From assembly GCF_019744875.1 (NCBI RefSeq), contig NZ_JAIETU010000002.1, forward strand, positions 744,001 through 808,000: a stretch of 64,000 nt of DNA, in the 5' to 3' direction. The translations under genes and the position numbers were made by a program. This DNA is from Hyphomicrobium sp. (GTDB lineage: Bacteria > Pseudomonadota > Alphaproteobacteria > Rhizobiales > Hyphomicrobiaceae). Below, piece after piece: positions 17,956 through 26,750 of this stretch. Each line of letters begins with the position of its first letter. The first letter of the stretch is position 1. Below the pieces are notes generated by a model. That model searched no databases. It was not told where the DNA came from and saw only the letters and a list, made by a program, of their open reading frames with translations.

Positions 17956-18621
17956 ATGCGTAAGCCGGTGCGGCGTGTTTTGGCGTGTGTGATTGCTGTG
18001 GCGAGCGCGAGTGCGCGGGCCGACGCCATCGCGGACAATCTCAACGTCTACCGCATGAGCCCGCCGCTCGCGGCCTATACGCCCGGCAGCATCGTTCGCG
18101 GACACCTCGACAAGCGCACCTTTCAACGCACAGGTGAAAGGTTGCTCAAGGTCAACGTCGTCCGTTGCCGTGCGCCGTTCGACAAGGACGGTATCGAGGA
18201 AAACCTGGACAGCGCCGCATTCGCGGTTCGTGATCAGAAGTCGTTCGGGCTCTCTGCGGGCTGGGCCAACCTGCTGAACGCAAACTTCAAGGGCAGCTAT
18301 GTCGAAGACGTGACGCTCACGTTCACCGGAACGATCTACGAGTATACCGAGGACAAGCTCGCGGCCCTGCGCAGGAAATGCCTCGGCTCGGCGAATCCGA
18401 AAGGTGACCAGGGCAAATTCCAGTTCCAGATCGTGCGCCAGGCCGTCGGCCGGTTCGAGTATCAGATCAAGTACTCGCAATCGGCGAGCGCGGGGCTCAA
18501 GGTGGACATCGCCCACAAGCTTGCGGCCGAGCTTGGCGGCTCAGGCGAGATCGACCGCGAGGGCAAGATCACGATCCCGCGCGGGGCGATGGCCTACCCG
18601 CTCTGGCGCGAAGACTGGTAA
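17956..18621 (+). CDS. Secreted hypothetical protein
   Basis: No family recognised. The protein is 221 aa with a signal peptide (MRKPVRRVLACVIAVASASARA). The mature part has an N-terminal segment YRMSPPLAAYTPGSIVRGH, two Cys (VNVVRCRAPF, ALRRKCLG) and a stretch of alternating beta-type residues (YVEDVTLTFTGTIYEYTEDK). The C-terminal region (FEYQIKYSQSASAGLKVD) reads like a beta-barrel-forming or lipoprotein-like domain, but this is impression only. The start is either the ATG at 17956 or a GTG at 17947 with GGGGG upstream. The gene is followed after 125 bp by another secreted hypothetical on the same strand. Confidence 0.75.
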   Translation: MRKPVRRVLACVIAVASASARADAIADNLNVYRMSPPLAAYTPGSIVRGHLDKRTFQRTGERLLKVNVVRCRAPFDKDGIEENLDSAAFAVRDQKSFGLSAGWANLLNANFKGSYVEDVTLTFTGTIYEYTEDKLAALRRKCLGSANPKGDQGKFQFQIVRQAVGRFEYQIKYSQSASAGLKVDIAHKLAAELGGSGEIDREGKITIPRGAMAYPLWREDW

Positions 18622-18746
18622 GGCGACCGAGCCGCTCCGTGTGACCAGGCGAACACTCAGTTAAGTAATTTTCCGTATCCGGAATTACGGGTGCGCTTCC
18701 GTGCTACGCGACGTGCCGTGATGATTCCTCATTATGGAGCCTAGCT

Positions 18747-19100
18747 ATGACACTCGCTCGCCTCGTCGCGAAGATCGTGCTTCCCGTAGCCCTCGTGTCC
18801 GCCGCGTTCGCTCCAGCCCTTGCCGACAGCTGGAAGTTCGATGTCGTCAACAAAGGCAATTCGCCCGTCGTCGAGTTCCGCACGCAGGAAGACGGTGAAT
18901 GGAGCGAGAACTGGGTCGAGAATCGCATCGAGCCGGGTGACACCGTGAACCTCGATTTCGAAACTGCCGAAGGCAAGTGCGCGGTGCGCACGCAGATCCG
19001 CTTTGTCGACGGCACTTACTTCGACGCCGACGTCGACTACTGCAAGGCCAACCTGCTCGAGATCTACACCGACACGCTCGTGTGGAAGGCCGCGGAGTAA
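18747..19100 (+). CDS. Small secreted hypothetical protein
   Basis: A 117-aa protein with a signal peptide (about residues 1-26, ending PALA) and a short mature domain (SWKFDVVNKGNSPVVEFRTQ ... GDTVNLDFETAEGKCAVRTQ). Two Cys (GKCAVR, DYCKAN) lie about 30 residues apart and could form a disulfide. The pattern resembles small beta-sandwich proteins, but I cannot name a family. The ATG at 18747 has GGAG upstream. Its stop is only 19 bp from the convergent RND gene. Confidence 0.75.
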   Translation: MTLARLVAKIVLPVALVSAAFAPALADSWKFDVVNKGNSPVVEFRTQEDGEWSENWVENRIEPGDTVNLDFETAEGKCAVRTQIRFVDGTYFDADVDYCKANLLEIYTDTLVWKAAE

Positions 19101-19119
19101 ATCCGAGACGGCACGACGC

Positions 19120-21513
19120 TTACGATATCCGCTGCGCGGCGACGCTGCGCAGTGGATATTTTTTGCGATAGAGCGCCACGACCGCCGGCAGGATGACGAG
19201 TTGGCCGAGCAGGGAAGCGAACAGGCAAACGGACGCCAGCTCGCCGAACAGACGTAATGACGGCAGGTCCGACAGCATCGTGACACCGAGACCCAGCGCC
19301 AGCACGACGGTGGTGAGGATCACGGCGGGGCCTATGTGATGGGCCGTGCGGGCCAGCGCTTCGCGCGCGCTGTCCGGTCCGGGGCCCAGGCGCTCCTCTT
19401 CGAGACGGAAACGATTGAGGAAGTGGATCGTCGAGTCGATCGCGAGCGAGAATGCCACCGTGATCGCGACGATCGAGGCGAACTGCAACCCCTGCCCTGT
19501 GTAGTACAACAGCGCGCCGGTGGCGAAGATCGGGAACAGCGACGACAGGATGCTCGCCACGCCGACGAGCCAGGCGCGCAGCGCAATGCCTAAGAAAATG
19601 AAGACCAGGAAGATGTCGCCGACGAGCCCCCACGTCAGCTCGCTGATCAGGGTTGCGGAGTTGCGCGCGGCAATGGCGGGCAGCCCCGTCACGGAAATCT
19701 CATAGCCGGGATGCGCCTTGCGCACCGGTTCCAGCGCATGGTCGATCTTTTCGACGACGGGCAGGATTTCGCTCGCGTCGATATCCGGCAGGCGGGCCGT
19801 TACCAGCACGGCGCGCTCGTCGGCGGCGATGAAGCGGCGCACGAGGTGATCGGGCAGGATGCCGACATACTTGCGGATGGTCGGGATGCTCGCGTCGCCC
19901 GCGGCATCGAGCCAGCGGCGCAGGCTTTCGAGAGACCATACGTTGCCGAGCCCGGCTTCCCTTTCGAGCACGCGATGGGCTTCGGCGATAACGCCCAGCG
20001 TTCCGACGTCGTAGAGGCCGATGACATCGGACGCTGCCGGGGCCGCGCCTGCGGCTGCGTCTTGTCCGCCCTTCCATTCGATCATGACGTGGACCGGATT
20101 GGCGCCCGTGAGCTTGCTGTCGAGGCTGCCGGTGGCGGAGAGCGCCTGCTCCTTGTCCGGCACCTGGTCGGCCAGGCGGTACATGGGTTTCAGCGCGAAG
20201 AAGGCGTGCCCGGTGATCAGCACCGCGGCGATGCCCGCCAGCACGAACGGCGCCGGGCGGGCGCCGACGTATCCGATCACGGAATCGCTGAAGCGCTGCA
20301 GCACGCCAACGCCGCCCTCCTCGCGCTCGTGCGGATCGACGGCGGCGGCCGGCTCGCGGCGGACGAAGATGGCGGCCAGCGTCGGCACGACGACGGCGAC
20401 GGCGGTGTAGGAGATCGCGACCGCCATCAGTGCTGCGAGGCCAAACGTGCGGATGAGGGCCGAGTCGGCGAACGCGAACGAGACGATCGAGATGGCCTGG
20501 TTCATCGCGGTCAGCAGGCAGGCGGGCGCAACCTCGCGCACGGCGTTGCTGGCCGCCTCGATGCGATCCATGCCGGCGAGGATGTCGCGCCGGATGGCGA
20601 AGACGAGATGCATCGAATCCGAAAATCCAGACACGAGGATCAGCGGCGTGATGACGTTGATGAAGAGGTTGAGCCGGAAGTCCAATCCGCCAAGCACGCC
20701 GAGCGTCCAGAGAATGGCAATCGTGGGCCCCAGCACCGCGATCAGCGTCAGCGACAGGCGGCGGAAGAAGAGATAAGCGACGACGAAGCCGACGGCAAAC
20801 CCGAGGCCGTTGTAGACGAGCCGGTCGCGCTCGACGGCGTTCCGGATTTCGAGCTGCATCACCGGGGCGCCGGTCAGCTTGGCCGTGAGGCCGGAGCCCG
20901 CGAGCTGCTGATCGGCGACTTCCTTGATGCCGCCGATGACGGTGCGCGCCGTGTTCTTTTCGACCAGCGCGCGGTCCAATGAAATCACGATCAGGGCCAG
21001 CTCGCCGTCGCCGGACAGGAACTTGCCTTTGACGATGTCGTTTTCTGCCAGCGCGTCGATGACCTTCTTGTAGGCGGCGTCGTCTTGTGGAAGCTCGTCC
21101 GGCACCACTGGTGGCGCGTAGCCCGTCGCATCGGGGATGCCGCGCGCCGAGAGCATCGACACCAGACCGCTCACGCCGTCGGTGAGTTGCAGCTCGATCA
21201 CGGCCTCGCGAAACGCCGTGAGCTTCTTGCGCGAGAGCAGGTCCTTGCCTTCCACGACGACGAGCACGTCGTATTCGCTCGACGGGAAGCGGCTGTCGAT
21301 CTGCTCGTACTTGCGGAACTCCTCCGTGTTGGTGCGGAACAGCTCCGAGAGGCTGTCGTCGACGCGCAGTCTCGAAACGCCAAAGACCGCGAGCGCCGAC
21401 AGGATGACGATTAGCGCCAGGGACAGGTAGGGCGCGCGCAGCGCCACCAGCCCCAGGCGCTCCAGTCCGAATGAAAACAGAAACGACCGGCGCGGCATCT
21501 CGGGTGTCGTCAT
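19120..21513 (-). CDS. RND-superfamily (MMPL/COG1033-type) exporter
   Basis: An inner-membrane proton-driven exporter of 797 aa. The topology is typical of the family: one N-terminal helix (APYLSLALIVILSALAVFGV), a large periplasmic loop and a helix bundle (GFAVGFVVAYLFFRRLSL; ITPLILVSGFSDSMHLVFAI). This arrangement is repeated in the second half (LTWGLVGDIFLVFIFLGIAL; VAITVAFSLAIDSTIHFLNR). The motifs GFSDSMH and AIDSTIHF are the two matching TM4-type segments with the proton-relay acidic residues. Some alphaproteobacterial relatives move hopanoids or other lipids, but the cargo here is not deducible and no adaptor or outer-membrane gene adjoins it. The ATG at 21511-21513 was chosen; upstream in-frame starts would extend into unlikely sequence. 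Confidence 0.88.
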   Translation of the reverse strand: MTTPEMPRRSFLFSFGLERLGLVALRAPYLSLALIVILSALAVFGVSRLRVDDSLSELFRTNTEEFRKYEQIDSRFPSSEYDVLVVVEGKDLLSRKKLTAFREAVIELQLTDGVSGLVSMLSARGIPDATGYAPPVVPDELPQDDAAYKKVIDALAENDIVKGKFLSGDGELALIVISLDRALVEKNTARTVIGGIKEVADQQLAGSGLTAKLTGAPVMQLEIRNAVERDRLVYNGLGFAVGFVVAYLFFRRLSLTLIAVLGPTIAILWTLGVLGGLDFRLNLFINVITPLILVSGFSDSMHLVFAIRRDILAGMDRIEAASNAVREVAPACLLTAMNQAISIVSFAFADSALIRTFGLAALMAVAISYTAVAVVVPTLAAIFVRREPAAAVDPHEREEGGVGVLQRFSDSVIGYVGARPAPFVLAGIAAVLITGHAFFALKPMYRLADQVPDKEQALSATGSLDSKLTGANPVHVMIEWKGGQDAAAGAAPAASDVIGLYDVGTLGVIAEAHRVLEREAGLGNVWSLESLRRWLDAAGDASIPTIRKYVGILPDHLVRRFIAADERAVLVTARLPDIDASEILPVVEKIDHALEPVRKAHPGYEISVTGLPAIAARNSATLISELTWGLVGDIFLVFIFLGIALRAWLVGVASILSSLFPIFATGALLYYTGQGLQFASIVAITVAFSLAIDSTIHFLNRFRLEEERLGPGPDSAREALARTAHHIGPAVILTTVVLALGLGVTMLSDLPSLRLFGELASVCLFASLLGQLVILPAVVALYRKKYPLRSVAAQRIS

Positions 21514-21784
21514 GTGTCGTGTCCGTTTCGTGCGTTTGTCGTGCCGCGGCAGATCCGGCCTTGCGTATCCGAACGCGCAGTCCGGCAACACGGCCGCGCC
21601 GCTGCCGCAAGTCTGCAGGGCCCCAGTCTCGGCTTCTCAGCCGAATCGGACCGCTTGAGGCGTACGGTCGCACCCGCCCGCACGGACGTGCAAGCGGGCG
21701 TCGAGGATGGCGCACCGATGTTGCGGCTCAGGCGGCCTGAGCCTAGGTTCGCCCTCTGCCGCCCTCGCGGAGGATCCGCCACGC

Positions 21785-22057
21785 ATGTCGAACGTCGCCG
21801 CCGACCAGGTGCTGGATGCGCTCGGCCTTCGCTGTCCGCTGCCGGTGCTCAAGGCCCGCAAGGCGCTGTCCGCGCTCGCGGCCGGTCAGGTGCTCGAAGT
21901 TCTCGCCAACGACCCGGCTGCGCCCGAAGATTTCGCGGCGCTGTGCCAGGTCACGGGCCATCGCCTCGTCGCGCAGACCTGGGACGGCGGGGCGCACCGC
22001 TTCCTCATCGTCTCGGCCGGCCCGTCTCCGGGACCTGGTCCGGCATCCGGAGACTAG
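21785..22057 (+). CDS. TusA-family sulfurtransferase/redox protein
   Basis: TusA-like proteins carry sulfur on a conserved Cys for tRNA 2-thiouridine synthesis, molybdenum cofactor metabolism or sulfur oxidation. The protein is 90 aa. The N-terminal CPxP motif is intact in LDALGLRCPLPVLKARKAL, and the body (GQVLEVLANDPAAPEDFAAL ... TGHRLVAQ) matches the alpha/beta two-layer fold. A Gly/Pro-rich tail of ~13 residues (GPSPGPGPASGD) is not part of the fold. The start is the ATG at 21785; GGAGG lies about 12 nt upstream. It is divergent from the RND gene. Confidence 0.9.
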   Translation: MSNVAADQVLDALGLRCPLPVLKARKALSALAAGQVLEVLANDPAAPEDFAALCQVTGHRLVAQTWDGGAHRFLIVSAGPSPGPGPASGD

Positions 22058-22245
22058 TCTTGCCCGGCCAGCGAGAACGCACGTGGCGGGGCGGTGCGCG
22101 GCCTTGACATCGGAGTCACCCCTTCGATAAGAGTGGGCCCTTCGATGAGGGGCGTCTTGCGCCGCACGGTTTGGCCGGTTGGCCGATCCCGCCGCGCACA
22201 CCGTATGCACTCTCCAGGCGCGGTCGTTTTTGCGGCGCGCACATC

Positions 22246-22320
22246 GGGCGGTTAGCTCAGCGGTAGAGCACACGCTTCACACGCGTGGGGTCATAGGTTC
22301 AATCCCTATACCGCCCACCA
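22246..22320 (+). tRNA. tRNA-Val (anticodon CAC)
   Basis: A 75-nt cloverleaf. The acceptor stem GGGCGGT/ACCGCCC pairs perfectly. The D arm is GCTC-AGCGGTA-GAGC, and the anticodon stem CACGC/GCGTG has loop TTCACAC, giving anticodon CAC. The T arm is ATAGG-TTCAATC-CCTAT. The 3' CCA is encoded. Confidence 0.97.
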
Positions 22321-22331
22321 TTTTTAGCTCA

Positions 22332-22441
22332 CGCGCTGAAGCGCTCCGCATGGGCGGCGCTCGCGCCGGGTCGCCTTGCTCCCGGGCCCTGCGGGCCAAG
22401 TTCTATGTTTGCGCGCTGAAGCGCTCCGCATGGGCGGCGCT
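22332..22441. repeat. Direct repeat behind tRNA-Val
   Basis: A 30-bp sequence beginning CGCGCTGAAGCGCTCCGC occurs at 22332-22361 and again at 22412-22441, the second copy running into a T-tract. The 34 nt at 22341-22374 recur with one mismatch at 63730-63763, behind tRNA-Ser. Each unit can fold into short hairpins. No protein is encoded: the gap between the tRNA and the 56-codon gene at 22528 holds only these repeats. Confidence 0.8.
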
Positions 22442-22527
22442 TTTTTTCCGAGCACGGTTCCGCCGTGACGTTAGTGCACGGCTCCGCGATGACCTGCCGG
22501 GTCGCAATGCGATCGGGCTTCAGGTTC

Positions 22528-22698
22528 TCACGCGACGAGGCGGTGGTCGGAGATGAGCTGCTTCATCAGCTCAAGCTCGTACTCGATCGAGGCGATCGTA
22601 TCCTTGGTCGCCTCCTGCTGCGCCGTCGCTTTGCCGACGTCGGCGGCGAAGTCTTCGAGAGCGGCTTGTATGCGGTCAAATGCGGTGTCGCTGTCCAT
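22528..22698 (-). CDS. Small coiled-coil hypothetical protein
   Basis: A 56-aa reading frame, function unknown. It is acidic, helix-rich and heptad-like (FDRIQAALEDFAADVGKATA; IASIEYELELMKQLISDH), with no Cys, Trp or signal peptide. The start is an ATG at 22696-22698 with a weak GAGATGGG site. It lies 161 bp downstream of the decarboxylase gene on the same strand and may be its distal operon member. The protein-like composition argues for a real gene, but its size leaves doubt. Confidence 0.45.
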   Translation of the reverse strand: MDSDTAFDRIQAALEDFAADVGKATAQQEATKDTIASIEYELELMKQLISDHRLVA

Positions 22699-22859
22699 GA
22701 CCCATCTCGCTGAGGTATGAGCCCGCGTACCCGATTCCCCGCATGCTGAGGGATCGCGGCCGGACTTATGCTCAGATTCGGGATCGAGTTGCAGCGCCAC
22801 GCGCGCGATGCATGACGCGCGCGACGCGGATCGAACGGTTCCGGACTGAGAGGCGTCGC

Positions 22860-24050
22860 TCAACGCGACGACGTGCGCGCCGCGGACAGATCCACGTCGC
22901 CGTACATCGTCATCATCGGATCGTCGTCGAGGATTGCTTCCTCGTAGCGGCCGTAACCGTTGAAGTCGCCGGCGATGGCGCGGCCGTAGGCGCCGACGTT
23001 GCCGATCTCCAGATAGTCCCCTTCCTTGATGCACGACGGCAGCAGGAACGGGCCCTTCATGTGATCGATGGAATCGCAGGTCGGGCCCCACAGCTCGTAG
23101 GGCACCAGCGGATCGGACGAAGGCTCGCGGCCAACGAGGCGCGCTGGGAAAATCCAGCCGAGGTGCGCCGCGTCGAACAACACGCCATAGCCGCCGTCGT
23201 TGATGAACAGGTCGTTGCCGCGCCGGGCTTCGACGCGCACGATCAGGCTTTCCGCCTCGGCCACAAGCGCGCGGCCGGGCTCGCACATCATGCGTACGTT
23301 TTCGCGCACGGGCAGCCTGTTCACGCCCTCCTCGATGGCCGCGATAAAGCGCGCGAGAGGAGCGGGCTGCATGTTCGGATAGACCGACGGGAAGCCGCCG
23401 CCGACATCGACGCGATCGACCACGACACCGGCCTTGCCGATCAGCCCCTGCACCTCGGCGAGGGCGTTGATGTAGGCGTCCGGCGTCATCGTCTGCGAGC
23501 CGACGTGGAAGGTGATGCCGAGCTCTGCGGCCGCCTGGCGCGCCTTCACGAGCAGGTCGGCAGCCTTGGCGCCGCCGGTGCCGAACTTGCGCTCCAGCGG
23601 AATGCGGCTGTTGATGGCCGGCACCGAGATGCGCACGAACAGCACCAGATCGCGCGCGGGGCCCGAGGCGCCGCGCGTCTCGTCCAGGATCTTTTTCAGC
23701 TCGTCCTCGGTATCGAGGGCGAAGCTGCGGATGCCATGCTCGTGGTAAGCGCGGCGGATCGACTCGCGCGACTTCACCGGGTTCATGTAGTGCAGCTCAG
23801 CGCCGGGAATGGTCGCGGCATCCTCGACCTCGGGCAGCGAGGCGACGTCGAAGTGGCGAACGCCCGCGCCGTACAGCGCGCCGACGAGGAAGACGGAGCT
23901 GTTCGCCTTGTAGGCGTAGGCCACGTCGCCGTTGAAATTCTCGATGAACCAGCGGGCCGCGCGCGCCGCTGCGTGCGGGCGAGAGCAAACGACCGGGCCT
24001 TCGGGCTTACGGGCGGCGACAAGATCAGCCGCCGAGGCAAAACGCTCCAT
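22860..24050 (-). CDS. Ornithine decarboxylase-family PLP enzyme
   Basis: A fold-type III (alanine-racemase-like) basic amino-acid decarboxylase, 396 aa. The likely reaction is ornithine (or lysine) decarboxylation to putrescine (or cadaverine), the entry to polyamine synthesis. PLP-binding Lys48 is in VAYAYKANSS. Other family motifs are FHVGSQTM, VDVGGGFPSVYP and the phosphate loop EPGRALVAEAE. The cysteine that reaches into the partner active site is in GPTCDSIDHM. There is a good GGAGG 9 nt before the ATG at 24050. A structured leader candidate lies immediately upstream. Substrate choice between ornithine and lysine is not decided by what I can see. Confidence 0.9.
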   Translation of the reverse strand: MERFASAADLVAARKPEGPVVCSRPHAAARAARWFIENFNGDVAYAYKANSSVFLVGALYGAGVRHFDVASLPEVEDAATIPGAELHYMNPVKSRESIRRAYHEHGIRSFALDTEDELKKILDETRGASGPARDLVLFVRISVPAINSRIPLERKFGTGGAKAADLLVKARQAAAELGITFHVGSQTMTPDAYINALAEVQGLIGKAGVVVDRVDVGGGFPSVYPNMQPAPLARFIAAIEEGVNRLPVRENVRMMCEPGRALVAEAESLIVRVEARRGNDLFINDGGYGVLFDAAHLGWIFPARLVGREPSSDPLVPYELWGPTCDSIDHMKGPFLLPSCIKEGDYLEIGNVGAYGRAIAGDFNGYGRYEEAILDDDPMMTMYGDVDLSAARTSSR

Positions 24051-24175
24051 CCTTACGGACCTCCACCAACAAAAAGGGGTTGGAAAAGAAGCGCCGTGCG
24101 GAGCGAAACCGCCGCCGTGCGTGAGGGGGATTTAGGGCCTTGCAGCCTCGATGTAAAGACCTTTGGCGCCAAGGA
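24051..24175 (-). promoter_or_regulatory. Candidate structured leader (speF-like) of the decarboxylase gene
   Basis: The transcript upstream of the decarboxylase contains a hairpin with CCAAC/GTTGG arms and an 8-nt loop (24066-24083), placed just before the GGAGG. A second GC-rich stem-loop (GCGG-TTTCGCT-CCGC) lies further upstream. Alphaproteobacterial odc genes are known to be preceded by the speF RNA element (Rfam). I infer that this may be one, without a covariance-model match. Confidence 0.35.
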
Positions 24176-24255
24176 CATCGCGTGACAATTTGACGACAGC
24201 GGCGTTGCCCGGTTCGTGGCCGGGCAACGCGTGCGCAGCGCTCCCACGTGTCTGG

Positions 24256-24336
24256 ATCCCGGCCTCGCCGGGATGACGGCGAAAATGGTGAAGACGACAT
24301 ACCCGCCAACGTCACCCCGACGTCATGGCGAAGCCA
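24256..24336. repeat. Dispersed palindromic repeats in the odc-tex gap
   Basis: The 337-bp gap between the decarboxylase and tex holds, besides the leader, an 8-bp hairpin ATCCCGGC-CTC-GCCGGGAT (24256-24274) followed by GAC. It also holds CGTCATGGCGAAGCCA (24321-24336), which recurs exactly at 63698-63713 in the repeats behind tRNA-Ser. A similar ATCC...GGATGAC palindrome stands at 60255-60280. Confidence 0.5.
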
Positions 24337-24387
24337 CGCGTCCTCCTGGACGGACGGGGTGCAGACACGTTGCAACGGGGGACGGCG

Positions 24388-26703
24388 CTACTTCCCTTCC
24401 CGCGCCCGGCGGAGGGCAGCGGCGAGAGCGCTCTCGCCTTCCGGCTCTGACCTCTTGGGCGGAGGCGCATAGCTGCGCGACTGGTTTGCAGGCGCGCCTT
24501 GCGGGCGCGGGCCGCCGGCACTCGGCTGCGAGCCGCGCTCGACGGCGCCCGAGCGCATCGTCAGGCCAATGCGCTTACGCTCGGCATCGACTTCCTTGAC
24601 GCGCACCTTCACCACGTCGCCGACCTTCACGACCTCGCGCGGATCTTTCACGAAGCGGTCGGCCAGCTCGGAGATGTGCACCAGACCATCCTGATGCACG
24701 CCGATGTCGACGAATGCGCCGAACGCGGCCACGTTCGTCACCGTGCCTTCGAGCTGCATGCCGGGGCGCAGGTCCGAAATCTTCTCCACGCCATCCGCGA
24801 AGGTCGCCGTCTTGAATTCGGGACGCGGATCGCGGCCGGGCTTTTCAAGCTCCGCCAGAATGTCGGTCACGGTCGGAATACCGAAGCTCTCATCGGCGAA
24901 TTCAGCCGGGCGTAGCGCTTTCAAAAATGCGCGGTCGCCGATCATGGCCTTCAACGGACGCTTCGTCTTCTCGGAGATACGCTCCACGACCTCGTAGGCC
25001 TCGGGATGCACGGCGGAAGCATCGAGCGGGTTGGTGCCGTCCATGATGCGCAGGAAGCCCGCGGCCTGCTCGAACGCCTTCGGTCCGAGGCGCGGCACCT
25101 TCTTCAATGCCGAGCGCGCCTTGAACGCACCGTTCTCGTTGCGGAAGGCAACGATGTTCGCCGCCAAGGTCTGGTTGAGGCCGGAGACGCGAGTCAGCAG
25201 CGGCACGGACGCAGTGTTCACGTCGACGCCGACCGAGTTCACGCAATCTTCGACGACCGCATCGAGCGAGCGGGCCAAGCCGCTCTGGTCGACGTCGTGC
25301 TGGTACTGTCCGACGCCGATGGCCTTCGGCTCGATCTTGACCAGCTCGGCCAGCGGATCCTGCAGTCGGCGCGCGATGGACACCGCGCCGCGCAAGCTGA
25401 CGTCGAGGTCGGGGAACTCTTTGGCGGCCAGTTCCGACGCGGAATAGACCGACGCGCCGGCCTCCGAGACCGTGACCTTGGTGATCTTGATCTGAGGCAT
25501 CTTGGCGATCAGATCGGCCACGAGCTTGTCCGTCTCGCGGCTGCCGGTGCCGTTGCCGACGCTGACGAGATCGACCTTGTGTTTGAGGCAGAGCGCGGCG
25601 AGGGCTGCCAGCGAGCCCTGCCAGTCGCGGCGCGGCTCATGCGGATAGATGGTCGACGTTTCGACCAGCTTGCCGGTGCCGTCCACGACGGCCACCTTGA
25701 CGCCCGTGCGCAGGCCCGGATCCAGCCCCATGGTGACGCGCGGACCGGCGGGCGCTGCGAGCAGCAGATCCTTCAAGTTCGACGAGAAGACCGAGATGGC
25801 CTCCGCGTCGGCGCGCTCCTTGAGGCGCGTCAGCAGGTCGGCGGTCGTCGTCGTGGCGAGGCGCGCTTTCCACGCGAGGCGGACGGTTTCGCCCAGCCAC
25901 GCGTCGGCCGGGCGGCCCTTGTCGGCAATGCCGAATGCGCCGCGGATCTTTGCTTCGGCAGGATGGGCCTGCTTCTCGTCATGCGGCACGTCGAGATCGA
26001 TTTCGAGGATGCCTTCGTTGACGCCGCGCAGCAGCGCCAGCGCGCGATGGCTCGGCATATCCTTGATCGACTGGCCGAAGTCGAAATAGTCGGAGAACTT
26101 CGCGCCTTCGGTTTCCTTCGCCTTCTTGACCTTCGAGGTCAGCGCGCCCTCAGACCACTGCCATTCGCGCAGGCTGCCCACGACGTCCGGGCGCTCGGCA
26201 ATGCGCTCGATCAGGATATGGCGGGCGCCATCGAGCGCAGCCTTCTGGTCGGCGACGCCCTTGTCGTCCGAGATGAATTTGGCGGCCTCGGCCGCGGGAT
26301 CGAGAGCCGGGTTGGCGAGCAGGGCTTCGGCGAGCGGCTCGAGGCCTGCTTCGCGCGCGATCTGCGCCTTGGTGCGCCGCTTCGGCTTGTAGGGGGCGTA
26401 GAGATCTTCCAGCTCGACCTTCGTCGCCGCTGCATTGATGGAGCGCGCGAGTTCCGGCGTGAGCTTGCCCTGCTCTTCGACGCTCTTGAGGACGGTGGCG
26501 CGGCGGTCTTCCAGCTCGCGCAGATAGACGATGCGTTCGGCCAGCGTGCGCAACTGCGTGTCGTCCAGGCCGCCGGTCTTTTCCTTGCGATAGCGCGCGA
26601 TGAACGGAACTGTCGCGCCCTCGTCGAGCAGTGCGACTGCGGCCGCCACCTGCTCTTCGCCCACGCTCAGTTCATCCGCAATTCGCCGATTGATCTTGTC
26701 CAT
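24388..26703 (-). CDS. tex: Tex-family RNA-binding transcription accessory protein
   Basis: Tex is a conserved nucleic-acid-binding protein that associates with RNA and the transcription machinery. The protein is 771 aa, the normal length. In order: an N-terminal helical region ([40 protein letters not shown]), a YqgF/RNase H-like domain ([19 protein letters not shown]), and HhH motifs ([40 protein letters not shown]). A C-terminal S1 domain follows ([36 protein letters not shown]). A Pro/Arg-rich tail of ~45 residues follows S1. The ATG is at 26701-26703. It lies 47 bp downstream of rmuC on the same strand. Confidence 0.96.
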   Translation of the reverse strand: MDKINRRIADELSVGEEQVAAAVALLDEGATVPFIARYRKEKTGGLDDTQLRTLAERIVYLRELEDRRATVLKSVEEQGKLTPELARSINAAATKVELEDLYAPYKPKRRTKAQIAREAGLEPLAEALLANPALDPAAEAAKFISDDKGVADQKAALDGARHILIERIAERPDVVGSLREWQWSEGALTSKVKKAKETEGAKFSDYFDFGQSIKDMPSHRALALLRGVNEGILEIDLDVPHDEKQAHPAEAKIRGAFGIADKGRPADAWLGETVRLAWKARLATTTTADLLTRLKERADAEAISVFSSNLKDLLLAAPAGPRVTMGLDPGLRTGVKVAVVDGTGKLVETSTIYPHEPRRDWQGSLAALAALCLKHKVDLVSVGNGTGSRETDKLVADLIAKMPQIKITKVTVSEAGASVYSASELAAKEFPDLDVSLRGAVSIARRLQDPLAELVKIEPKAIGVGQYQHDVDQSGLARSLDAVVEDCVNSVGVDVNTASVPLLTRVSGLNQTLAANIVAFRNENGAFKARSALKKVPRLGPKAFEQAAGFLRIMDGTNPLDASAVHPEAYEVVERISEKTKRPLKAMIGDRAFLKALRPAEFADESFGIPTVTDILAELEKPGRDPRPEFKTATFADGVEKISDLRPGMQLEGTVTNVAAFGAFVDIGVHQDGLVHISELADRFVKDPREVVKVGDVVKVRVKEVDAERKRIGLTMRSGAVERGSQPSAGGPRPQGAPANQSRSYAPPPKRSEPEGESALAAALRRAREGK

Positions 26704-26750
26704 GAGTGTGCCTGCTGGAAGTTCTCTGATGGGTGGGCGCGCAGTTAGAA

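Noticed and set aside
22179-22556. Frame crossing tRNA-Val and the following direct repeat
   Set aside because: Overlaps the tRNA and a repeat, no domain, no ribosome site.
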